DNA of 19,390 nt from an uncultured Phycisphaerales bacterium. GTDB lineage: Bacteria > Planctomycetota > Phycisphaerae > WQYP01. Below are positions 1-6,541 of this stretch, piece by piece. Position 1 is the stretch's first letter; the number at the start of each line of letters is the position of its first letter. The translations under genes were made by a program, and so were the position numbers. The stretch spans positions 1 through 19,390 of the forward strand of contig CAIPTQ010000041.1 of the NCBI GenBank assembly GCA_903868035.1, read 5' to 3'. The notes under the pieces were generated by a model, which was given only the letters and a program-made list of their open reading frames with translations, made no database searches and was not told the origin of the DNA.

Positions 1-1862
1 AGCCCCCGCAGGACGACACCTCCCTCGCCGGCATCATCGACACCATCGAGGCCATCATCATCGCCCTCATCGTCGCTCTCACCTTCCGCGCCTTCATCGT
101 CGAGGCCTTCGTCATCCCCACCGGCTCCATGGCCCCCACCCTTCTGGGCGCCCACTTCAAGGTCATCTGCCCCATGTGCGGCCAGGAATTCGACCTCGAA
201 GCCCGGCTCGAATCTCAAATCCGCTACGACAAGGGTCGGCCCTACGTGGCCTCTGTCGGCAAGTCCGAACTGAGCTCCAATCGCACCGTCCCCCTGGGCG
301 AGCCCACCGTCCTGTGCCAAAACTGCTTCTACTCCATCGCCGCCCGCGAGTTGCCGCAGTATCTGCTGACGACGCCGCTCATCCGCGATGACAGCCAGCG
401 CGGCGAGCGGAATGTCCCCCTCGCCTGGGCCAACAACGGCGACCGCATCCTCGTCCTGAAATACCTCTACTCCATCATGGAACCCAGCCGCTGGGATGTC
501 ATCGTCTTCAAGGAACCCCAAAAAGCCCAGGACAATTACATCAAACGCCTCATCGGCCTTCCCGGGGAAACCATCCAGATCATCAACGGCGACATCTACG
601 TCCAGCCCCCCGGCAGCCAGGACCCTTCCGACCGCGTCATCCAGCGCAAGCCCCGGGAAATTCAGCAATGCCTCTGGCAGCCCGTCTACGACAACGACTA
701 TTACCCCTCCGATGCCGGTAAGCCCCGCCCCGACATCGTCTTCCATAACGACATCAAATGGAAAAATCCCGTCTGGACCAATCCCTGGCAACCCTCCCCC
801 GCTTCCGCCGCCGATTGGGCCCCGCCAGGCCCCATCATGGCCTACCACGGCCACGGCGGCACGCTCCAGTTCCATCCCCTCCCCAACGGGGCGCCCGCCA
901 GCTTCCCCCCCTATGGCCTGAACACCCTGGGTTACAACAGCGACTTCTATCCCGATGACATGATCGTCGGCAACGGTGAGTTCGCTCCGCGCTCCGTCGT
1001 CGGCGACCTGCGCCTGGAAACCCTTTGGACCCCCGACGAACCCGGCGGCGCCACCAAACTCAACCCCGCCATTTCCCTGACGCTGGGACGGCCCAATAAT
1101 TGCTTCCGGGTCACCTGGGGGGCCGACGGCCTGGCCCTCTTCCGCTATGACCCGGCCAATCAGCGGTATGTCCCCGTCAACAACGCCCAGATCGTCTCCC
1201 TCGCCGGCATCGGCGCGGCCTACCCCGGACCCGAGCTCGGCAAGTCCTACCGTCTGGCCCTCAACAACGTCGATCATGCCATCCAGTTTTCCATCGACGG
1301 CACCGAAGTTCTCTGGTTCGAGGAACACTGGGACGCCCAACAGGCCCTGGCCGACCTCGAAAAATTCCCCGCCGACTGGACCAACTCCCCCTCCGCGGGG
1401 CCCGCCTTCTGGGATGCCGCCAACAAGGCCCGTGTCAACACCCTGATCTCCATCGATGTCAACAGTCCCTGCCGGCTCTCCCACCTCAAGCTTTTCCGCG
1501 ACCTCTACTACACCCAGGTCACTCCCGCCCATGAAAACAGCGTCGCCAACAAATTGGGTGTCCAACAATGGCGCGCCACCGCCACCATGGACAACCCCCT
1601 GACCCTCGGCCCCGATGAGTTCTTCGCTATGGGCGACAACTCCCGCCGCAGCTCCGACGGCCGCCTCTGGGATTCCGTCCATCCCCCCCTGGGCGACCTG
1701 GCCGTGCGCCCCGGCATCGTCCCCCGCCGCTATCTCCTGGGCAAGGCCTTCTTCGTCTACTGGCCCGCCGGCTTCACCCCCGTCGATCCCAAGTCCCAGA
1801 TTCCCTTCCTCCGCGATTTCCCCCTCGTCCCCAACACCGGCGACATGCGCATCATTCGCTAA
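1..1862 (+). CDS. lepB: Signal peptidase I, large planctomycete-type, 5' truncated
   Basis: Membrane-bound serine protease (family S26) that cleaves signal peptides from exported proteins. The reading frame is open from base 3, so the true start lies upstream of the window. Numbering from the Met at 129, just after the catalytic Ser (TGSM; Ser codon 126-128): a hydrophobic membrane segment precedes it (about bases 45-120). A Cys-x2-Cys pair at 14/17 and another at 63/66 form a zinc-ribbon-like insert. GDRILVLKYLY is at 104-114. The catalytic Lys is K139 in YIKRLIGLPGE. The box E motif GDNSRRSSDGR is at 502-512. Between K139 and box E lies an insert of over 300 residues. Its part at about 290-460 looks like a concanavalin/LamG-type beta-sandwich (alternating strands, IQFSIDGTEVLWFEE). 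Usual bacterial enzymes have 180-330 residues; this fragment has over 615. The identification rests on the S26 boxes and is firm; the beta-sandwich reading is inference. Confidence 0.93.
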   Translation, partial: PPQDDTSLAGIIDTIEAIIIALIVALTFRAFIVEAFVIPTGSMAPTLLGAHFKVICPMCGQEFDLEARLESQIRYDKGRPYVASVGKSELSSNRTVPLGEPTVLCQNCFYSIAARELPQYLLTTPLIRDDSQRGERNVPLAWANNGDRILVLKYLYSIMEPSRWDVIVFKEPQKAQDNYIKRLIGLPGETIQIINGDIYVQPPGSQDPSDRVIQRKPREIQQCLWQPVYDNDYYPSDAGKPRPDIVFHNDIKWKNPVWTNPWQPSPASAADWAPPGPIMAYHGHGGTLQFHPLPNGAPASFPPYGLNTLGYNSDFYPDDMIVGNGEFAPRSVVGDLRLETLWTPDEPGGATKLNPAISLTLGRPNNCFRVTWGADGLALFRYDPANQRYVPVNNAQIVSLAGIGAAYPGPELGKSYRLALNNVDHAIQFSIDGTEVLWFEEHWDAQQALADLEKFPADWTNSPSAGPAFWDAANKARVNTLISIDVNSPCRLSHLKLFRDLYYTQVTPAHENSVANKLGVQQWRATATMDNPLTLGPDEFFAMGDNSRRSSDGRLWDSVHPPLGDLAVRPGIVPRRYLLGKAFFVYWPAGFTPVDPKSQIPFLRDFPLVPNTGDMRIIR

Positions 1863-2316
1863 TCCCGCTGCCTGATTATTAGGCTTAATGGGGGGTGTTT
1901 TGTCATACGGTCTATACAATATTGCGGCATCGTAGCAAAACCCTTACCTTCATATTATGCATTCCCTTATTGTTTGTTCAGCATTTCACACGCCCATAGC
2001 GATAAACGACTAATAAATCCGCAATTATTTGATGAAATATTATACATTTCTTGCACCTATCACCCCCGCTCCTCGCGTATATATATAAGTGCGGGAACTT
2101 GCGTGTGCCCGCCCGCCAGCACCTTGGCAGTCACCCTGCGGCCAAATCGGCAGTCTTTGCGATAAATACCAAGGCACCGAAAAAGGCCGCAAATGATGTA
2201 ACCGGCGGGTGTTACGCGGCATCCAGTGGAAAGATGCCGGAATTTGACGCACGGCATCGCGTTTGTTCCGTACCAACCATGGGCCGACCTGCGTGTCCGC
2301 CCGGAAGGAGCTAGTC
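1863..2316 (+). other. AT-rich intergenic region and leader before the sigma factor
   Basis: This stretch of 454 bases has no credible gene. It is much richer in A and T than its neighbours, especially 1890-2100, where tattat and tatatata runs could serve as -10 elements, but no convincing -35 partner was found. A weak hairpin at 1870-1884 follows the signal peptidase stop without a good T tract. The last 130 bases are more GC-rich and contain several short self-complementary segments, listed separately, that look like a structured 5' untranslated leader. Confidence 0.6.
2186..2258 (+). promoter_or_regulatory. Structured leader with alternating hairpins before the sigma factor gene
   Basis: The 7-mer cggcatc occurs at 2217-2223 and again at 2252-2258. 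Its exact complement gatgccg lies between them at 2233-2239. The middle copy can pair with either flank, giving two mutually exclusive 7-bp hairpins with loops of 9 and 12 nt. Just upstream, gtaac (2198-2202) can pair with gttac (2211-2215), and gccgc (2186-2190) with gcggc (2216-2220). The second of these pairings competes with the first cggcatc. A further gcggcatc lies at 1924-1931. The leader ends about 45 nt before the ribosome binding site. A regulatory switch or paired operator sites are both possible; neither is a recognised family. Confidence 0.4.
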
Positions 2317-3300
2317 ATGTTGACCACATTAACCCCCACCCTGGCCATCCCCCCCATCCCCGCGCCGGCTCACAAAGTGGAACTGGCCGCCAAACACCAC
2401 GCCGCCCTCGCCGGCCTCTCCGAAGCGCAGCGCGACCTGGTTCTCGAAGCCGTCACGGTCAACCTCGACTACGTCAAAAACGATCTATTCAGGAAAGCCT
2501 CCGCCGAGCGCGAGCTGTTTGAAGGACCGGTCATCGCGCTGGCATCCACCAGTTGGTATCACCCGATGATCGATGACGAACTCATCGCCTCGGCCGCGCC
2601 CAGTTCCAGCCTGCTGACCACCGCCCAGGAAAAGCACGTCTTCCTGCGTTACAACTTTGCCCGCATGCGGGCCCAGGCCGCCGTGCGGAAGTTCCGCGCC
2701 CAGCCGGGCAAGCAGGCGGCGCGCGACGCGGCGCACTGGTACGGCCGCGTGCGCGACACCCGTGCGATCATCACCCAGGCCAATCTGGCGCTGGTGCTGG
2801 CGATGGCCAAGCGCACCCGCATGAGCGACGTGGACTTTGGCGAGCTGGTCTCCGAAGGCAACATGGCCCTGCTGCGGGCCGTCGAGAAGTTCGACATCGC
2901 CCGCGGGTTCAAGTTCAGCACCTACGCCTGCCGGGCGATCCTCAAGGCCTTCAGCCGCATCGCCATGAAAAACAACCGCTATCGGCAGGCGTTTCCGACG
3001 GAGTTCGACCCCACCATGGAGAAATCGAACTACCAGGAGACCTGCCGCGCGGACGTCGAACAGGATGCCGTCGAGGAATTGCAGCGCATCATCGGCGAGA
3101 ACCGCGCCCAGTTGTCGGACGTCGAGAAGACGGTGATCCAGGCGCGCTTCGCCGTCAATCGCGGCCAGGACGCCTCCGCCATGACGCTCGAAGAGGTCGG
3201 CCGCGTGATCGGCGTGACCAAGGAGCGCGTGCGGCAGATTCAGAACAAGGCGCTGGAAAAACTCCGTACCACAATTGAGAACGAAGTGCTGACCCGCTAG
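2317..3300 (+). CDS. Sigma-70 family RNA polymerase sigma factor
   Basis: Promoter-recognition subunit of RNA polymerase, 327 residues. The start at 2317 is chosen because GGAAGGAG (2303-2310) lies 6 nt before it; an in-frame ATG at 2263 has no such site. Residues 100-125 (LLTTAQEKHVFLRYNFARMR) resemble region 1.2. Residues 152-215 are region 2: core-binding ELVSEGNMALLRAVEKFD, and the DNA-melting, -10-reading segment FKFSTYACRAILKAFSR. Residues 263-317 are region 4, with the helix-turn-helix TLEEVGRVIGVTKERVRQIQNKALEKL. Region 1.1 is absent, and only about 48 residues separate regions 2 and 4, so region 3 is largely missing. It is therefore neither a standard RpoD nor a short ECF factor; it resembles the intermediate sigma class common in planctomycetes. 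It is a single-gene unit with its own terminator and a long structured leader. The regulon is unknown. Confidence 0.92.
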   Translation: MLTTLTPTLAIPPIPAPAHKVELAAKHHAALAGLSEAQRDLVLEAVTVNLDYVKNDLFRKASAERELFEGPVIALASTSWYHPMIDDELIASAAPSSSLLTTAQEKHVFLRYNFARMRAQAAVRKFRAQPGKQAARDAAHWYGRVRDTRAIITQANLALVLAMAKRTRMSDVDFGELVSEGNMALLRAVEKFDIARGFKFSTYACRAILKAFSRIAMKNNRYRQAFPTEFDPTMEKSNYQETCRADVEQDAVEELQRIIGENRAQLSDVEKTVIQARFAVNRGQDASAMTLEEVGRVIGVTKERVRQIQNKALEKLRTTIENEVLTR

Positions 3301-3333
3301 CCATTTTCCAGAATATCCGCCGCCGCACATTCA

Positions 3334-3364
3334 ACGCCCCTCCATAATATGGAGGGGCGTTTTT
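3334..3364 (+). terminator. Intrinsic terminator after the sigma factor
   Basis: A perfect 12-bp GC-rich stem (acgcccctccat / atggaggggcgt, 3334-3345 with 3349-3360) with a 3-nt loop aat is followed by a T-rich tail from 3360. It starts 33 nt after the sigma factor stop codon. No other plus-strand gene lies between, so it closes a monocistronic unit. Confidence 0.93.
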
Positions 3365-3663
3365 ATTTCATGCGTATCCCGCCCACATGATTATCAGACG
3401 TGCGCCATGCATGTATAAATACCATATACAACAAGGGACGGGATTATCACACCCTCAACCATGGCCCGCGGCAATTACCTGTTGACCAGGCCCGGTGCCG
3501 ATAACAAGTAAACGAGTATATATGCTAATCACTTGATTATATTGCATCCGCCGCACGCCGGCAGCGCTAGTATTGGCAGAGAAAAACTTTCCCCCGGCAC
3601 TTGCTTATCGCCAAATTGGTGGCATGTTTCCCTGTTGGAGGCCCGCCCCAGTCAGGAGTTCTC

Positions 3664-4389
3664 ATGAAACTGCGCATTTCCTTCGGCGCCGCTTTGCTGG
3701 CGCTCGGTCTGGTTTCCGCGGCGCGGGCCAATATGATCGCCAACCCCGGCCTGGAAAAAGATTCCTCCACGCCGCTCAATCCCTTTGGCTTCGTCACCGT
3801 CAGCCCCACCCTCAACAGCGCCGCCCTGACCGGCTGGACCGTCACCTCCGGCACCGTGGACCTCGTGCCCAACACCTACTGGCAGGCCGCCGAGGGATCG
3901 TACTCCGTGGACCTGGTCGGAACCCCCGGCATCGGCGCGATCGCGCAGACCGTCGCCACCGTGCCGGCCACCAACTACACGCTCATCTTCGACCTGTCGG
4001 CCAATCCCGAAGCCGGTCCGTTCGGCGAAACGGGCACCACGAAAATCCTGCGCGTCGAGGCGCTGGCCGCCAACGGCACCAGCGTGCTGGCGGCGCATGA
4101 TTTTCCGATCACCGCCGGCACGCGCACCCGGCTGGACATGCAGTGGGTGACCAACGCCTTCACCTTCACCGCCGCCGACGCGGCCTCGATCCTCCGGCTC
4201 AGCGCCCTTACGCCCCTGAACCTGCCCGGCGGCGCCACCGCCGCGAACATCTTCACCGGCCCGGTCGTGGATAACTTCAACCTGTTTCCCAGCAGCGGCA
4301 GCGTGGCCACGCCGGAACCGGCATCACTGAGCCTGCTGGGGCTCGGCGCCGCGGCGTTGCTGCTCCAACGGCGGCGCGCGCCAGTGTAG
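3664..4389 (+). CDS. PEP-CTERM sorted surface protein, choice-of-anchor C (DUF642-like) family
   Basis: Exported protein of 241 residues. The start at 3664 follows AGGAG (3654-3658) at 5 nt. Residues 1-22 form a Sec signal peptide (Lys/Arg, hydrophobic core, ending SAARA). The mature part begins with NPGLEKDS and continues with GWTVTSGTVDLV, SYSVDLVGTPGIGAIAQTV, a FTFTAADAASILRLSAL strand and GPVVDNFNLFP. These are the recurring motifs of the choice-of-anchor C / DUF642 galactose-binding-like fold. The C-terminus (214-241) is a classic PEP-CTERM tag: VATPEPASLSLLG, a hydrophobic stretch and a QRRR tail, recognised by an exosortase. No exosortase gene is in the window. The likely location is the cell surface or extracellular matrix. 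The ligand is unknown; carbohydrate binding is only suggested by the fold. It stands alone, without operon partners. Confidence 0.88.
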   Translation: MKLRISFGAALLALGLVSAARANMIANPGLEKDSSTPLNPFGFVTVSPTLNSAALTGWTVTSGTVDLVPNTYWQAAEGSYSVDLVGTPGIGAIAQTVATVPATNYTLIFDLSANPEAGPFGETGTTKILRVEALAANGTSVLAAHDFPITAGTRTRLDMQWVTNAFTFTAADAASILRLSALTPLNLPGGATAANIFTGPVVDNFNLFPSSGSVATPEPASLSLLGLGAAALLLQRRRAPV

Positions 4390-4603
4390 TGGTTCACGTA
4401 GATGACATCTTATCAGAGCCGCGCCCGTCAGGAAGCGACCATTGGAATCCCATTTGGGGGCGGCGTAATCTCGATTTTCATAAGACACCTTAATTCTGAG
4501 ACACTACACTAGCGCGGGGGGCGGGGGTTCATCGTCCGCGGTCCAAAGACCACGGTCGCACGGGAGTGGCGGCGGATTTGCGGGTGACGGTATACTGTGG
4601 GCC
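4390..4603. other. Intergenic region before the MNT/HEPN pair
   Basis: 214 bases without a gene. An imperfect hairpin, ccgcggtc-caaa-gaccacgg (4536-4555, one mismatch), follows a G-rich run, with no T tract to make it a terminator. The only promoter-like element is tatact at 4591-4596. Confidence 0.45.
4591..4596 (+). promoter_or_regulatory. Candidate -10 element giving a leaderless MNT transcript
   Basis: TATACT matches five of six bases of the -10 consensus. Its end is 7 nt before the ATG at 4604, so transcription would begin at or next to the start codon. No Shine-Dalgarno sequence precedes that ATG, which fits a leaderless message. No good -35 hexamer is visible at 16-18 nt upstream. Confidence 0.4.
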
Positions 4604-4909
4604 ATGGTGCCATTGATTGAACAACATCAATCCGAAATCGCCGCCCTGTGCCGGAAGTACGGGGTGAAGCGGCTGGAGCTGTTCGGCTCGGCGGCGCGGG
4701 GGGATTTTGACCCGGAGAAGAGCGACGTGGATTTCTTTTATGAATTCGATGGCGACACCACCGGTCTGGCGGATCGGTATTTTGGCATCCAAGAGGATCT
4801 TGAACGACTGCTGGGCGTGAAGGTGGATTTTGTCAGCGCCAAAGATGTGACCAATCCCTATTTTCTGGAGGTGGCCAATCGCCACCGGACGGCGCTCTAT
4901 GCAAATTGA
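4604..4909 (+). CDS. mntA: MNT-type minimal nucleotidyltransferase, antitoxin of a MntA/HepT pair
   Basis: Small polymerase-beta-fold nucleotidyltransferase of 101 residues. In characterised MntA/HepT systems the MntA antitoxin adenylylates a tyrosine of the HEPN toxin and so silences it. The signature is complete: FGSAARGDFDPEKSDVDF at 27-44, with G28-S29 and metal-binding D41 and D43. A likely third acidic residue is D75 in VKVDFV. The gene overlaps hepT by 11 nt, implying translational coupling. The start at 4604 is the first ATG; a GTG follows directly, and no ribosome binding site decides between them. Base composition is lower in GC than the neighbouring genes, which fits horizontal acquisition. 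The toxin/antitoxin role is inferred from the pairing and motifs. Confidence 0.88.
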   Translation: MVPLIEQHQSEIAALCRKYGVKRLELFGSAARGDFDPEKSDVDFFYEFDGDTTGLADRYFGIQEDLERLLGVKVDFVSAKDVTNPYFLEVANRHRTALYAN

Positions 4910-5237
4910 ATCCAAGAAATTGCTTTTCGATATGCAGACGGCGGCGGGATTGATCGCCAGCTTTCTGGAACAAGCCACGGCCGAGGATTTCAGGAGCGAT
5001 CAACTCTTGCGCTCTGCGGTCTACTATCAATTCACGATTGTCGGGGAGGCGTTGACCCAACTCCGCGAACGGGATGCGGTGTTGGCGGAAAGGATTTCCG
5101 AATATGCCAGAATCATCGGTTTTCGGAACCAGGTGGTCCATGGATATGGAAAAATAAACGACGATGTCACATGGAAAATCATCCAGGACAAACTGCCAAT
5201 CTTGCGGCGGGAGTTGGAGCAGTTGCTGGCGGAATGA
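4899..5237 (+). CDS. hepT: HEPN-domain ribonuclease toxin (HepT-like)
   Basis: All-helical HEPN protein of 112 residues, the partner of the preceding MNT protein. The RNase motif R-x4-H-x-Y is intact at R76-N-Q-V-V-H81-G-Y83. In HepT homologues this motif is needed for RNA cleavage, and its tyrosine is the target of AMP transfer by MntA. The N-terminal helices (LLFDMQTAAGLIASFLEQAT) and the segment SAVYYQFTIVGEALTQL match the family. The start lies inside the last codons of mntA. Downstream, 77 bases separate it from the convergent deacetylase gene, with no clear terminator between. HEPN proteins also occur in defence systems; the short two-gene arrangement favours a stand-alone toxin-antitoxin unit. 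Confidence 0.88.
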   Translation: MQIESKKLLFDMQTAAGLIASFLEQATAEDFRSDQLLRSAVYYQFTIVGEALTQLRERDAVLAERISEYARIIGFRNQVVHGYGKINDDVTWKIIQDKLPILRRELEQLLAE

Positions 5238-5314
5238 TTCGCGGCCGCCTGCCCGCTCGTAGAACATCACAGTTTCTTTTGCAGTTCGGCAAACGGTCTT
5301 ATTCGGCCGCGGCG

Positions 5315-6463
5315 TCACACCGCATTCGTCGGCGACAAGCCATGCAGGGGAAATACCGTCTGGATGATTCGCTCCACCGTCTCCCGCACGAGCGGCTCGA
5401 CGGCGCGGCGCTGCTCGGGGCGCACCGGCAAGTCGTGGTCCCGCAGGCCGCCGGCCCATTCCGTGCTGCCGAGCATCACGCCGCCCATGCCGATGCTCGG
5501 ATCGTATTCCTCCTCCCCGCAGAGGGTTTGCCAGGCGAGGGACCAGCCGCGCACCGTGTGCTCCACGTGATACCCGCCGCCGCCGGTGAGCAGCAGCGGC
5601 ACGTCAAACGCCAGCAACTGGTGCATCAGGTCCGCAAAAATATTGTTGGTCAGCCGCAGATGCGTCAGCGGGTCGCCCGCCAGCGCATCCATGCCCAGTT
5701 CGACCACGATGACGTCCGGGTGAAACGCGGCCATCAGCGGCACGACGGCGTGGCGGAAGGCATACATATAGGCATCATCATACGTCTCGGCGGGCAGCGG
5801 CACGTTGACATTGTAGCCCCGGCCCGCGCCGTCGCCGATCTCATCCTCGAAGCCGCCCCAGGGATACAGCGTCCGGCCGCTTTCATGCAGGGAGATGGTC
5901 ATCACGTCGCGGCGTCCGTAAAACGCGGCCTGCACGCCGTCGCCATGGTGCGCGTCCACATCCAGGAAGAGCACGCGCTTGCCGTGCCCGGCCAGGCGCA
6001 GGCAGGCGAGCACCACGTCGTTGACATAGCAGAAACCGGAGGCTTTTTCCGGAAAGGCGTGATGAAAACCGCCCCAGGGCGAGAACGCGATGGTCGCGTC
6101 GCCCGCGAGAATCAGGTCGGCGGCGGTGAGCGAGGCGCCGGCGGCCAGGACGGCATAGTTCCACAGGTCGCGGAAGACCGGCGTGTCGGACGAGCCCAGC
6201 CCCGCGTGCAGGCTGGCGAGCTGGAGGTCGCCGGCGCTGGCGCGCTGCAGGATATCGAGATAGCGGGCGGGATGGAATTGCTCGAGGGCGGCGCGGGACG
6301 CGGGCGCCGCGGCCACTTCGCGCTGGTGATGGTTGTGCAGCAGGCCGAACGAATGGAGCCGCTCGCGGGTTTTGGCGGCCCGGCTGGTGTCAAAGGGGCA
6401 GTCGGGCGGATAGTTCAGGGCCGCCAGTTCCGGCGAGAAAATGAACGCCAGTGTCTGCGTCAT
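5315..6463 (-). CDS. Class I histone-deacetylase-family protein (AcuC-like)
   Basis: Zinc-dependent amidohydrolase of 382 residues, cytoplasmic, that removes acetyl (or related) groups from lysine or small amines. The catalytic features of class I HDAC/AcuC proteins are all present: His pair H134-H135 in GGFHHAFPEK; GFCYVNDV at 143-150; zinc ligands D170 and H172 in LDVDAHHGDGVQ; third ligand D259 in ELGMDALAGDPL; transition-state Tyr Y298 in GGGGYHV. The usual glutamine before the third ligand is Glu here (VVELGMD). It is the last gene of an operon with an ADP-forming acyl-CoA synthetase and a CoA-transferase/GNAT fusion, 78 nt after the latter. This points to reversal of the acetylation made by that GNAT domain. 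No strong ribosome binding site was seen. Acetylpolyamine deacetylase is an alternative specificity. Confidence 0.92.
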   Translation of the reverse strand: MTQTLAFIFSPELAALNYPPDCPFDTSRAAKTRERLHSFGLLHNHHQREVAAAPASRAALEQFHPARYLDILQRASAGDLQLASLHAGLGSSDTPVFRDLWNYAVLAAGASLTAADLILAGDATIAFSPWGGFHHAFPEKASGFCYVNDVVLACLRLAGHGKRVLFLDVDAHHGDGVQAAFYGRRDVMTISLHESGRTLYPWGGFEDEIGDGAGRGYNVNVPLPAETYDDAYMYAFRHAVVPLMAAFHPDVIVVELGMDALAGDPLTHLRLTNNIFADLMHQLLAFDVPLLLTGGGGYHVEHTVRGWSLAWQTLCGEEEYDPSIGMGGVMLGSTEWAGGLRDHDLPVRPEQRRAVEPLVRETVERIIQTVFPLHGLSPTNAV

Positions 6464-6541
6464 CGCCTGGTTTCCGCTACGGCGGGCGGAGCCGCGTCCC
6501 GCCGCCGAGGCGGGATGAGTTGTCCGTGCCGCGTGATTGAA

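Noticed and set aside
1870..1884. Hairpin gcctgattattaggc after the signal peptidase as a terminator
   Set aside because: The stem is short and includes a G-T pair, and the following bases are a G run with only a short T stretch; too weak to call.
2051..2089. Promoter TTGCAC with TATATA or TATAAG before the sigma factor
   Set aside because: The spacers of 21 or 27 nt are outside the workable range; the AT-rich runs alone are not enough.
2485..3330. 281-codon minus-strand open frame
   Set aside because: It is opposite the sigma factor, which has clear regions 2 and 4, a ribosome binding site and a terminator.
3570..3660. Cyclic-di-GMP riboswitch or sigma-54 promoter before the PEP-CTERM gene
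   Set aside because: Short look-alike pieces are present, but neither the conserved riboswitch core nor correctly spaced GG/GC elements could be found.
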